From the IMG/VR virus record IMGVR_UViG_3300021091_000489, positions 1 to 21,263 of that record: a DNA stretch of 21,263 bases. The stretch is one strand, 5' to 3'. This stretch comes from a virus. Below, one piece after another: positions 14,169-21,263 of the stretch. The first letter of the stretch is position 1; every line of letters begins with the position of its first letter. The notes beneath the pieces are model-generated. The model saw nothing but the letters and a program-made list of their open reading frames with translations, did not search any database and was not told the DNA's origin. The translations under genes and the position numbers were made by a program.

Positions 14169-15899
14169 TTAGTCCACTTCGTCATCTGTCCACCTAGGGA
14201 CGCTAAAGTTTTTAACTTTTTCAAATTTAATTGTTTTATCAAATTTTTCTGTCAACCCTTCTTTGTGAGAGATAACAAAAATATTTGTATTGTCATCAAA
14301 TTTACGTAGAATCCATCCTAGTTCACCTGTACCATTTTGATCTAGAGAACCATCAAAGATTTCATCTAAAATCAAAAGATTGGTGTCTACGCTATTTTTA
14401 AGTTTAGCGACAGCTCTCCAAGTAAGCAACAAAGCAATATCAATTCTAGCCTTTTCACCTTCACTAAAAGATTCATAACTAAATTCATCTCGATATCGTG
14501 ACTTAATTACTTCTTCAAAGTTTTCATCAAGCATAAAACTTGCTGGGAATTCCATCTTCTCTAAGTAATCATTAATAACCCTATTCATTACTGGTAAATA
14601 TTTTTTGATGATTCTGGTTTTAATTCCATTATCTTTTAATAGTTGCCCAGCAGCAAGTAAGCAATCTCTTTCCTCTTTAATGCCATCAAGTTGTTTATTC
14701 AACTCAATCAAATTTTTTTCCATCTCTAGGAGTTTAGAATCTTCTTCTTTACGATTTAAATTATTATTTTGTAGATTAGAAATTTCTTGTTGAAGATCTT
14801 GAATTTGAGATTGATAAGAATTAATTTGGAATTGCTGCATTTGAATATCATTAAATATGCTGGTAAAATTTTTACTCAATTCAGTAAATTTTAATTCTCT
14901 TTCTTCCTCAAGTTTAACAGCTAGTTCCATCTCCTCCATGCCTTCTTTAAGTTGCTTAATTGAATTCATAATTTCAGAAACTTTACTATCACGAAGTTCT
15001 TCGCTAATCTCTTGGGTGCATGTAGGGCAAATAGAATTTTCAGTAAAGAACTGATGATCTTTTTTGTGAGCAGAAAACTTGTGTTGGATTTTCCCACGAA
15101 GATTCACCAAAGTTTTTAATTTAGAAGTGGCACTAGAAAATTGTTTCATCTCATTGCTGACATCTTCTTGATCTTTATTAAGTTCAGCAATTTTATTTAA
15201 AACGTCTTGCTGTAGTGTGGTGTAGTAGGAGATTTTATTATTCTTTTCTTGAATATCATTTTGATTTTGTAAGTTTAAATTTGTAATAAAAGTTTTCTGC
15301 ATTACAACTTTTTCTTTCAAAAGATCCATTTGATAATCACGTTCTTTAATATCATCATTTGAATATTTAAGTTTTTCTTTTAAGTTTAAATTCATGACAG
15401 AAAAAATTTGAATGTCAAGAATATCCTCAATGATTTCTCTGCGCGATGCTAGGGGCAACCTCATGAAAGGAACAAACGTAGAAGATCCCAGAACTACAAT
15501 CTGTGTAAAAGATTTGTAATTCATCTTTAAAATATTTTGCTCAAGTTGTTTTTGATTATCTGCAATGGAAGCACTTTGATCCAGCATTTGATTATTTTGA
15601 TATATTTCAAACACCGCTGGTTTAATACCTCTTCTAATTTTAAAATAATTTTTACCAATAGTAAATTCTATTTCTGTTAAGCAATCCTTATCATTAATAC
15701 TGTTGACAAGCATTGGTTTATTAATTTTACGAAACGGTTTGCCAAACAAAGAAAAAGTAAGAGCATCTAATATGGTGCTCTTACCCGCTCCGTTTTGACC
15801 AACAATTAAATTGGTTTTGTTTTCTGTAAGATCAATTTCTGTAAAGGTGTTCCCAGTTGACAAAAAATTTTTCCAGCGAATTTTTTTAAATATAATCAT
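14169..15899 (-). CDS. gp46: Recombination nuclease ATPase subunit, T4 gp46 / Rad50-SbcC-like
   Basis: SMC-type ATPase that pairs with gp47 to resect DNA ends for recombination-dependent replication and to degrade host DNA. 576 residues (T4 gp46: 560). Walker A is GQNGAGKS (34-41). Two long coiled-coil arms (about 175-280 and 300-420) flank a zinc hook CPTC at 291-294. The ABC signature FSEGEK is at 478-483 and Walker B LLILDEIFDG has D512 and E513. All catalytic elements are present. The start overlaps the DUF3110 gene by ATGA, and gp47 lies just upstream of that gene. Confidence 0.97.
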   Translation of the reverse strand: MIIFKKIRWKNFLSTGNTFTEIDLTENKTNLIVGQNGAGKSTILDALTFSLFGKPFRKINKPMLVNSINDKDCLTEIEFTIGKNYFKIRRGIKPAVFEIYQNNQMLDQSASIADNQKQLEQNILKMNYKSFTQIVVLGSSTFVPFMRLPLASRREIIEDILDIQIFSVMNLNLKEKLKYSNDDIKERDYQMDLLKEKVVMQKTFITNLNLQNQNDIQEKNNKISYYTTLQQDVLNKIAELNKDQEDVSNEMKQFSSATSKLKTLVNLRGKIQHKFSAHKKDHQFFTENSICPTCTQEISEELRDSKVSEIMNSIKQLKEGMEEMELAVKLEEERELKFTELSKNFTSIFNDIQMQQFQINSYQSQIQDLQQEISNLQNNNLNRKEEDSKLLEMEKNLIELNKQLDGIKEERDCLLAAGQLLKDNGIKTRIIKKYLPVMNRVINDYLEKMEFPASFMLDENFEEVIKSRYRDEFSYESFSEGEKARIDIALLLTWRAVAKLKNSVDTNLLILDEIFDGSLDQNGTGELGWILRKFDDNTNIFVISHKEGLTEKFDKTIKFEKVKNFSVPRWTDDEVD

Positions 15900-16159
15900 T
15901 CTATATCGGATGGTGGAATAATAAAATCATCTTCGGTAATTATAGCATATTTTTGGTCTCGCTCTTCACAAGCATTAACAATATCGCTAAGATCTATCTC
16001 AACTACTTCTAAAGGATGTTTCGTATATATTTCTTCTAATTGTCTGTGATAACGATTCGCATCATCCTGTTCTTCAAAAATTGGAATAACTTGTTCTCCA
16101 TGATCATTTAATAGAGAATACACGCCGTCTGCTCTATTTTTGAGTGTGAGGATATACAT
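15896..16159 (-). CDS. DUF3110-like protein between gp47 and gp46
   Basis: 87-residue acidic protein. The succession RADGVYSLLND, then IPIFEEQDDANRYHRQLEE, then VVEIDLSDIVNACEERDQKY and the ending IIPPSD matches DUF3110, a small domain of cyanobacteria and plastid-bearing organisms with pattern G-[IV]-Y, FE-x-x-DDA-x-RY, C-terminal PP. This suggests acquisition from the cyanobacterial host, which is inference. Function unknown. It overlaps gp47 (TAATG) and gp46 (ATGA), so it is made along with both nuclease subunits and could modulate them. No membrane segment or signal peptide. Confidence 0.85.
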   Translation of the reverse strand: MYILTLKNRADGVYSLLNDHGEQVIPIFEEQDDANRYHRQLEEIYTKHPLEVVEIDLSDIVNACEERDQKYAIITEDDFIIPPSDIE

Positions 16160-17208
16160 TACATTACTTCACAACTTTCAATATATAGGGTTTTAAGAAG
16201 TTGTTTTAAAGAAGATTTATTTACGGTCATTTCTACTTCATCTACATATTCATTTAACAATGATAATGTATCTTTAATTTCTATATTATCATCATTATAA
16301 TCAATTGTTTTATCAATAACATTTTCAATAATTTTTAAATCATGTGCTCCAGCATTATTTAAATCTTCTATGATCTTTTCAAATTTATAGTGATCTGTTT
16401 TTTGTTCTACGATAACCTTGACAAAAGTATTTGAATACTCACTGGGATCGATGCTGAAACTAGAATCAATAGAATCATTGTAATATATTTTTTTGAAAAT
16501 CTCATAAGGGTTCTTGACCCGCTTGAGTTTATTTGTCTTTGGTTCATAAAGATGGAATCCTCGCTCGTCTTTGTAATCGTTCCAGAACATCTGATAGGGG
16601 TTACCAAGATATTGAATGTTTCCTTTCTTTGACTTGTGATGAAAATGTCCAGAGAATACTTGTTTAAATTTAGAAAAAATAGATGGTTCCATTCCATGTT
16701 CCATCATAACCCCAACGGTAACTTCAAACCCATTCAACTCTAAGTGACCCATAGCAATCTTAGCACTGGTGCTATTAATTAATTCAATTGTCTCATCATA
16801 ATTTTCTTGATTGATCCAAGGTAGCATAAGAATTTCGGTGCCATCAATAGTCGCTGTTTGTGGTTTTGCGTATATAGTGATGTTGTCATATTCACTGAGA
16901 AGTAATTCTGGAGAATTAATTTCACTAGTATTTTTATAATACGTACAGTGATTACCTAAGATCATATGAACAGTAATGCCAGCATCGCGGAGACGATTAA
17001 AATAATACTTACGAACACGATTCCAAACATTAAAATCAATACTCTTTCGATTATCGAATGTGTCTCCAAGATCAATAATAGTTTTGACATTATATTTTTC
17101 AAGGGTAGGAAAAAATATTTCATCATAGAATTTGTGAAAATATTCCCAAAAAATAACGCTGCCTTTTCTTCCATCTAAATGCTGATCAGTAATTAAAGCA
17201 ACAGTCAT
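16159..17208 (-). CDS. gp47: Recombination nuclease subunit, T4 gp47 / Mre11-SbcD-like
   Basis: Metal-dependent phosphoesterase that works with gp46. 349 residues (T4: 339). Phosphoesterase motifs: ITDQHLDG (D8, H10), DLGDTFD (D49), LGNHCTY (N86, H87; the more common GNHD is GNHC here), AMGHLELNG and FSGHFHHK. The conserved metal ligands are present. The C-terminal part carries the gp46-contact and capping region. The start overlaps the gp55 stop by ATGA, so it is read from the promoter before gp55. Confidence 0.96.
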   Translation of the reverse strand: MTVALITDQHLDGRKGSVIFWEYFHKFYDEIFFPTLEKYNVKTIIDLGDTFDNRKSIDFNVWNRVRKYYFNRLRDAGITVHMILGNHCTYYKNTSEINSPELLLSEYDNITIYAKPQTATIDGTEILMLPWINQENYDETIELINSTSAKIAMGHLELNGFEVTVGVMMEHGMEPSIFSKFKQVFSGHFHHKSKKGNIQYLGNPYQMFWNDYKDERGFHLYEPKTNKLKRVKNPYEIFKKIYYNDSIDSSFSIDPSEYSNTFVKVIVEQKTDHYKFEKIIEDLNNAGAHDLKIIENVIDKTIDYNDDNIEIKDTLSLLNEYVDEVEMTVNKSSLKQLLKTLYIESCEVM

Positions 17209-17696
17209 TTATTCATCCTCGTCTCGATGCTTTCCTTAATGCCACACATATCAGAAAAATTAGCGTTCATTCCAGACATATCTCCTTCATAACTATCAGT
17301 GTGCATAACATAATCATATCCCGATCTATCTAGCATCTTACCTTTAATTTCTAATTGTTTCTTTTCTTTTTGAATCCTACGAAGAAAGGCGTAGTAAATA
17401 ATTTGAGTGAAATACGCAAAAGGATTGGAAGATTTTTCTGGATCAAAATTATCGATATACAGCAGGCAATTCTCAATGCCGTCACAAATCATATCTTCCC
17501 TAAACATATAGTTGACAAAATTTGGTTTGTATGATAGATGAGTAGCAATCTTCAAAAGACAATCACCAATATAATTAGGAACTCTTGGTTTTGTTTTTCC
17601 GCTCTTCTTAGATTTTAAGACAGCACTTCGATAAACAGTTATTGCTTCTAGAAATTCTTTGTTATTAACGTAGTATTCCGTATTTTTCTTTGCCAT
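17205..17696 (-). CDS. gp55: Late-transcription sigma factor, T4 gp55-like
   Basis: Small sigma factor that redirects host RNA polymerase to late promoters with a TATAAATA-type -10. 163 residues (T4: 185). EDMICDGIENCLLYIDNFDPEKSSNPFAYFTQIIYYAFLRRI corresponds to sigma region 2 (helices with NFDP..S.NPFAYF....Y.AF.RRI) and is the signature of gp55-type factors; I give it here by its key residues at about 69-112. There is no region 4, as expected. Transcription should start from the consensus promoter at 17728-17756. In T4 it also contacts the gp45 clamp. Confidence 0.93.
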   Translation of the reverse strand: MAKKNTEYYVNNKEFLEAITVYRSAVLKSKKSGKTKPRVPNYIGDCLLKIATHLSYKPNFVNYMFREDMICDGIENCLLYIDNFDPEKSSNPFAYFTQIIYYAFLRRIQKEKKQLEIKGKMLDRSGYDYVMHTDSYEGDMSGMNANFSDMCGIKESIETRMNK

Positions 17697-17727
17697 AACT
17701 CATCTGTCTTTTGCGTGTATTGATACC

Positions 17728-17756
17728 AGTATAGACGATTTGAATCCATTTGTCAA
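17728..17756 (-). promoter_or_regulatory. Sigma70-type promoter for gp55-gp47-DUF3110-gp46
   Basis: Minus strand: TTGACA (17756-17751), 17-base spacer, TATACT (17733-17728). The expected transcript start is about 25 bases before the gp55 ATG. It is recognisable by host polymerase, so the late sigma factor would be made early, as its role requires. Confidence 0.88.
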
Positions 17757-17784
17757 GCAGTTGTAACAATTGCCCAAGGGGGGC

Positions 17785-17813
17785 TTGACAAGTCATTTCA
17801 AACGAGTTATAAT
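17785..17813 (+). promoter_or_regulatory. Plus-strand consensus sigma70 promoter, antisense to the uvsW operon
   Basis: Plus strand: TTGACA (17785-17790), a 17-base spacer, TATAAT (17808-17813), a perfect consensus. It stands back to back with the gp55 promoter, 28 bases between the two -35 boxes. There is no plus-strand gene downstream; the transcript would run antisense to the Sm-like gene at 17840-18247 and then uvsW. Only an 11-codon ORF (ATG at 17831) follows. Confidence 0.75.
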
Positions 17814-17839
17814 CACTCTGTTAGGGGTGCATGATTAAT

Positions 17840-18247
17840 TTAGCTTTTATTAAATATGTTTTCTAGATAATCTTTTGCTTCTTTTACTGATCCTAAGTAA
17901 CCCATACGTTTACTAAAATTTTTGGGTTTAATATCTATTTCATTACTTTTATCTTCAACTTCACCATTGAGATGTTTTAAATAAAACGTCTCTATTTTTT
18001 TGTCTAGTTCAGTCATAGTAACTACTTGTTCCATTTTAATAATAAACATAGTATCATAGGTAGCAAGAATCCATTCTTTTAAAACAAATCCTTCTACATT
18101 AACACCTGCTTTTTTATTTACAATTTTCTCAACTAACATTGGAGTATCTAAAATAATACTATTTTCATCTGGAAGATAACATACTTTAGATATCAATTCT
18201 TCCCCAGATGTTAATTTAATTGTTGCATAAAATTCTTCTTCCATCAT
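17840..18247 (-). CDS. Sm-like-fold protein C (hypothetical, phage paralog)
   Basis: 135-residue protein. The start YATIKLTSGEELISKVCYL is a clear Sm1-type strand-turn-strand (hydrophobic, S-G-E-E-L-I), then SIILDTPMLVEKI, KEWILATYD and MFIIKMEQVVTM, then a helical segment ETFYLKHL. These blocks occur in the same order in the genes at 5040-5381 and 4766-5062. RNA binding is likely from the fold but unproven. A C-terminal basic tail (IKPKNFSKRMGYLGSVKEAK) is specific to this copy. It overlaps uvsW by ATGA (a second ATG one codon later is possible) and is the last gene before the intergenic region with two promoters. Confidence 0.8.
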   Translation of the reverse strand: MMEEEFYATIKLTSGEELISKVCYLPDENSIILDTPMLVEKIVNKKAGVNVEGFVLKEWILATYDTMFIIKMEQVVTMTELDKKIETFYLKHLNGEVEDKSNEIDIKPKNFSKRMGYLGSVKEAKDYLENIFNKS

Positions 18248-19707
18248 TTTAAATTAATTTTTATTAGTTCGTATTTAAAATTTTCTTCTTGATAAATTTT
18301 AACTCTTTCATCAAGATGTTTTAAAGTATAATTTTTCCATTTATTACCTGAAATATCATCAGCAATATCATAAAGAGTTGCTAATTCTTTTCCTTCTCCT
18401 TTACGGAGAACTCTTCCAATAGATTGTAAATTTCTAATTCTTGATTTAGATGGAGAAGCAAATACAATATTATGTAACTTTTTAATATTAACACCTGTAC
18501 TAAAAGTTCCATATGAAGCAATAATTACAGCATCAGTTTCTTGTTCAGTAATTACTCTAACTTGCTCTCTATCTTCAACATCAACAGAACCATGTACGAA
18601 GAAAATTTTTCTTTTTTCTCCGATATCATTATTTATTAAATCATAAAGTGGTTCACCATGTTTCTCGACGTAATTAAACAAAACTAATGTGTTGCCCTCT
18701 AAATCACGTACAAGATTTTTAATTAGATTATTTCTTTTACGATTGTGTACTAGGTATTCAATCTCCGAGTGATAGTCCTCAAAGTATTGATGTTCGTGTT
18801 TACACAACAATATTCTAATTCTTAGATTAGATAGATAACCTTTTTTAATAAGGTCATCTGTTTTTGTAACTTTTTCACATGCACCAAATAATCCTTCTAA
18901 TACCCACTTGTGTGTTTTAGATCCATCTAATGTTCCAGTAAATCCAAAACGATGCTTGGCATTATGAAGTTTGGTCATAATTCCTGTGAGAGATTTTGAT
19001 TTAAATAAATGTGCTTCATCACCAATCACACAATCAATGTCATCAAAATACCTTTTGGGGAATTTGTAAATTGATTGCCAGGTAGAAATGATAATGGGTT
19101 TATCTGTGTTTTTATCTTTACCCGAATAAATTGTATGACAGAATTCGTCAGCGTTCCATCCATAATCTTTAAAATCTTTTAACAGTTGTTCTACTAATGA
19201 AGTTGTTGGCACAATAATTAAAATTTTATTTTTAGTCGCAGTGTAATACCTTACGATAGAATAAATCATTAATGATTTACCAGATCCAGTTGGTGATAAA
19301 AACAATCCTCTATTATTTTTAAGTGCTTGATACACTGTTGCATATTGATAATCTCTTGGTTTATACTTAGAGATTTTATCCATAAAAACTTTTACGCCTT
19401 CTGGAGAAACAAAATTATTATATTCCTCGACTTCTCCGTACCAATCGTTCTTAACATACTCTAAACTATACCGTCGTTCTTTTGCCCATTGTTTTAAATG
19501 GTTTATGAGACCACAATATAGTTCTCCAGTACCAGGAGAGTACAAGTGAATAGTTCCATCCCAATATTTAAATTTGGGTTGTCTTTTTAAATATTTTGCT
19601 TCAGGTAATTCAAAAGAAAAATAATCAGATAATTCTTGATGAACATGAGGTTCAGATAAAATTTGGTAGAATACTTCGTTTTTCTTTTTAATGACAATAT
19701 GAGACAT
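18244..19707 (-). CDS. uvsW: UvsW, superfamily 2 DNA/RNA helicase
   Basis: Branch-migration and R-loop-unwinding helicase that moves the phage from origin-dependent to recombination-dependent replication. 487 residues (T4: about 500). The N-terminal domain (1-100) precedes the helicase core. Motif Q-like KPRDYQ (116-121), Walker A SPTGSGKS (138-145), DEAH (230-233), motif III FTGTL (256-260), and motif VI QSIGRVLRKG near residue 440 are all present. It starts three bases after the UvsY stop. It is read together with UvsY and an upstream tail protein gene, which places a recombination function next to late genes. Confidence 0.96.
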   Translation of the reverse strand: MSHIVIKKKNEVFYQILSEPHVHQELSDYFSFELPEAKYLKRQPKFKYWDGTIHLYSPGTGELYCGLINHLKQWAKERRYSLEYVKNDWYGEVEEYNNFVSPEGVKVFMDKISKYKPRDYQYATVYQALKNNRGLFLSPTGSGKSLMIYSIVRYYTATKNKILIIVPTTSLVEQLLKDFKDYGWNADEFCHTIYSGKDKNTDKPIIISTWQSIYKFPKRYFDDIDCVIGDEAHLFKSKSLTGIMTKLHNAKHRFGFTGTLDGSKTHKWVLEGLFGACEKVTKTDDLIKKGYLSNLRIRILLCKHEHQYFEDYHSEIEYLVHNRKRNNLIKNLVRDLEGNTLVLFNYVEKHGEPLYDLINNDIGEKRKIFFVHGSVDVEDREQVRVITEQETDAVIIASYGTFSTGVNIKKLHNIVFASPSKSRIRNLQSIGRVLRKGEGKELATLYDIADDISGNKWKNYTLKHLDERVKIYQEENFKYELIKINLK

Positions 19708-19710
19708 TAG

Positions 19711-20184
19711 TTACTTACCATTAATAAATTTTTCCCATTCAATTGCGTTTTTTATTTGAAAATTTCTATTTGAAATCATCTTCATAATTTGATCTAGAAA
19801 ATAAAGTATCTGATCTACATACTTTATTTTTGCTTCTAAATTAATAATTTCCTCATCTGATTCTAAATAAGTTTTCATTTTTTCTGATGTTTTTATACTT
19901 GTTCCAAAAGGTTTTTCTGCGTAAACTTTTGGATCTGCTTCACCAGAATAGTATTCTCTTTTACTTCGTATTAATTTTTTGATTTCAAATTCCAATGATG
20001 TTTTTATTTGATTAATATCAATATAGTAATTTAAATATTTGTTATGTTGATATGGTATATCAAGAGCAAGTTTTGCTAAATCTTCTGTGTATTCTTTGTT
20101 TTTAAATTGGAAATCAACTATGCTATCTTGACTCCACTGTTGTTTGATATCAGAAAATAAATGATGTAGTTGTTCAAATTTCAT
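19711..20184 (-). CDS. uvsY: UvsY, recombination mediator
   Basis: Loads UvsX on single-stranded DNA covered by gp32. 157 residues (T4: 137). Similarity to T4 UvsY is seen in the central KREYYSG (T4 has LDYYSG) followed by an SEMKT-like segment (SEKMKTYLESDEEI), and in the C-terminal helix block ILYFLDQIMKMISNRNFQIK ending FINGK (T4 ends FEAGK). Charged, helical, no enzymatic motif. The ATG overlaps the upstream tail protein stop by ATGA and uvsW follows directly, the usual cyanophage order. Confidence 0.92.
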   Translation of the reverse strand: MKFEQLHHLFSDIKQQWSQDSIVDFQFKNKEYTEDLAKLALDIPYQHNKYLNYYIDINQIKTSLEFEIKKLIRSKREYYSGEADPKVYAEKPFGTSIKTSEKMKTYLESDEEIINLEAKIKYVDQILYFLDQIMKMISNRNFQIKNAIEWEKFINGK

Positions 20185-20693
20185 AATTTTTTAAAGTTTT
20201 TATTTCGAACGTTAAAGATGCTGTATTTAAAAACAACATTTGCTGTAAAATATTCAATGTCTGTTGCAGTTGAATCAAACTTAATTTCTGTTAAACTAAC
20301 AGGAAATAATCTTTCAAATTCTATTATGTGAGATGTATTAAAGTTTGATGTTGCTATTGCCAATTGTCCATTAGAATAAGCAACCTCGCCTAGGTTTGTT
20401 TCATTAGAATCTGCGTTTTTTTCTATCCAAGTTTTTATAGATAAGTAATTAACAAGGTCTTCGTCTATAATAAAAGTTACATTCAAATCCCCATACTCTA
20501 CTCCTCCACAAGCAGCAATTGGAAATGTTCTGAACCTAGTTGGGACTTCAGTAAATGGCATTGTAATGTTCGGAAGATTTGCTTCTTGGCAAAAGAAATC
20601 AACTCCCGCAAACAATTCTAAACTAAGTTTAAATCCTACTGGAGAAAGATAATTTCTATTTTTTGGTTGTTCTTTATACCAAGCAGCAGACAT
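20181..20693 (-). CDS. Tail-tube-fold structural protein (possible T4 gp3 equivalent)
   Basis: 170 residues from the ATG at 20693. A longer frame starts at 20726, but that ATG directly abuts the T-run of the gp23 terminator and would place the late-promoter-like AATAAATA inside the coding region, so I prefer the inner start. The arrangement FKLSLELFAGVDFFCQEANLP, then RTFPIAACGGVEYGDLNVTF, IIDEDL and a C-terminal beta strand resembles gp19-type tail-tube proteins. By position after gp23 and before uvsY it fits what is often annotated as gp3, the tail completion/sheath stabiliser. The assignment to gp3 rests mainly on gene order. Confidence 0.65.
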   Translation of the reverse strand: MSAAWYKEQPKNRNYLSPVGFKLSLELFAGVDFFCQEANLPNITMPFTEVPTRFRTFPIAACGGVEYGDLNVTFIIDEDLVNYLSIKTWIEKNADSNETNLGEVAYSNGQLAIATSNFNTSHIIEFERLFPVSLTEIKFDSTATDIEYFTANVVFKYSIFNVRNKNFKKL

Positions 20694-20713
20694 ATTAACT
20701 CTCAATCTAATAC

Positions 20714-20721
20714 TATTTATT
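20714..20721 (-). promoter_or_regulatory. Late-promoter-like AATAAATA
   Basis: AATAAATA on the minus strand matches the NATAAATA form of T4-type late -10 elements read by gp55-polymerase; no -35 is needed. It lies just beyond the gp23 terminator and 21 bases before the chosen ATG of the tail gene, so it would restart transcription for the tail gene, uvsY and uvsW. The motif is short and AT-rich; position is the main support. Confidence 0.6.
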
Positions 20722-20726
20722 TGCAT

Positions 20727-20754
20727 AAAAAAAGACCCCCCAAAGGGAGGTCTT
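20727..20754 (-). terminator. Rho-independent terminator of gp23
   Basis: Minus strand: AAGACCTCCC (20754-20745), loop TTT, GGGGGGTCTT (20741-20732): ten pairs including one G-U, then a run of T to 20727. It begins 18 bases after the gp23 stop. A textbook terminator that isolates the very highly expressed capsid gene from the following genes. Confidence 0.95.
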
Positions 20755-20771
20755 GATAACCCAGTGATAAA

Positions 20772-21263
20772 TCACATGAGGTTGATAACTTGTACTCTTC
20801 TGTAGTACATGTTGGCATTAGCGGTGAGGGACTCACCATCTGGAGTGCCGTTGTAAGCACCGTTAGTGGTAACGAATGGGTTCGATACCATACCATAACG
20901 GGTCTTGAATCCAATCTTGGGTTGGAAGGTGCTAGGATCGATCGAACGTAGCATCTGGAGGGGTACGTATGGGCAATAGAAAAGACCAGCATCATAAGGT
21001 GATGTGCCCTTATAACCCATGACATAGTAGTGCTTATCAGAAACGTTTGCTGAATAAGGATCAACGAAGACCTTAATGCGACCGTTAACTGTACCAACAG
21101 CAAGATTGCCAGTGTCATCAACTTGACCGATGGAAGGACCACCAGCACCAGTTAGACCTGAGGAGTAGTCAAGAACTCCTGCCATTGCAAGTGCCGAAGC
21201 AACGTCAGCAGAGCAGATGAGGAAGTTCCCCTTGCCTCTACGAGTGTCTTGAGCAATAGCGTT
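20772..21263 (-). CDS. gp23: Major capsid protein, T4 gp23-like (C-terminal part)
   Basis: Main shell protein of the T4-type head. The frame is open to the window edge: 163 residues plus stop, N-terminal part missing. The first residues IAQDTRRGKGNFLICSADVA and ALAMAG are the highly conserved gp23 region; then VNGRIKVFVDPYS, VMGYKGTSPYDAGLFYCPYVPL, FQPKIGFKTRYGMVSNPF and the ending YYRRVQVINLM. These blocks are diagnostic for T4-like capsids of cyanophages. Followed by a strong terminator. Translation start and promoter lie outside the window. Confidence 0.97.
   Translation of the reverse strand, partial: NAIAQDTRRGKGNFLICSADVASALAMAGVLDYSSGLTGAGGPSIGQVDDTGNLAVGTVNGRIKVFVDPYSANVSDKHYYVMGYKGTSPYDAGLFYCPYVPLQMLRSIDPSTFQPKIGFKTRYGMVSNPFVTTNGAYNGTPDGESLTANANMYYRRVQVINLM

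Noticed and set aside
16216-16230. Further NATAAATA-like matches inside genes (for example in gp47 and at the hsp20 start)
   Set aside because: The motif is expected often by chance in this AT-rich sequence, and these copies have no suitable gene start downstream.
17512-17544. TTGACA with a TAGATG 17 bases later, plus strand inside gp55
   Set aside because: The -10 is poor and it lies within a coding region without downstream plus-strand gene; probably chance in AT-rich DNA.
17771-17790. GC-rich hairpin (GCCC...GGGC) as a terminator of the Sm-like gene
   Set aside because: Stem of only four pairs and no T-run on either strand.
20717-21148. 143-codon minus-strand frame overlapping gp23
   Set aside because: It is out of frame with the diagnostic gp23 residues and runs through the terminator; a shadow of gp23.

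Overview
The window looks like part of the genome of a T4-like myovirus infecting marine picocyanobacteria (Synechococcus or Prochlorococcus). T4 core genes UvsX, gp41, gp43, gp44, gp45, gp62, RegA, gp46, gp47, gp55, UvsY, UvsW and gp23 are all recognisable. They are mixed with genes typical of cyanophages: hsp20, cobS and a cobT-like gene, a DUF3110 protein and Sm-like small proteins. The DNA is AT-rich and densely coding. Every supported gene lies on the minus strand, so transcription runs from high to low coordinates. No tRNA, IS element or CRISPR was seen, and no gene-free stretch exceeds 300 bases.

Layout in the direction of transcription: (1) the 3' end of the major capsid gene gp23, a strong terminator and a late-promoter-like AATAAATA; (2) a tail-tube-fold protein (possible gp3), uvsY, uvsW and an Sm-like gene; (3) a short intergenic region with two back-to-back sigma70-type promoters, one reading into the late sigma factor gp55, then gp47, a DUF3110 gene and gp46; (4) a metallopeptidase/vWA CobT-like protein and its AAA+ partner CobS; (5) from another sigma70-type promoter, DUF3310, the clamp gp45, the clamp loader gp44, four inserted genes (55 aa, a PD-(D/E)XK nuclease candidate, a Dam-type methylase, 47 aa), then gp62, RegA and a 44-aa ORF; (6) hsp20 with its own leader and terminator; (7) from a near-perfect promoter, two Sm-like genes, DNA polymerase gp43, UvsX and the start of helicase gp41, which runs off the window.

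The genes combine DNA replication (43, 44/62, 45, 41), recombination and host-DNA processing (46/47, uvsX, uvsY, uvsW), late transcription (55) and translational control (regA). Most neighbours overlap by ATGA or TAATG, which points to translational coupling. Clear Shine-Dalgarno sites are seen mainly on genes that follow a promoter. The most interesting points are the nuclease-methylase pair inside the clamp-loader operon, an hsp20 leader that can hide its own Shine-Dalgarno in a small hairpin (RNA-thermometer-like), three related Sm-like genes, and a consensus promoter firing antisense towards the uvsW operon. All functional statements come from reading motifs and overall resemblance; no database search was run.
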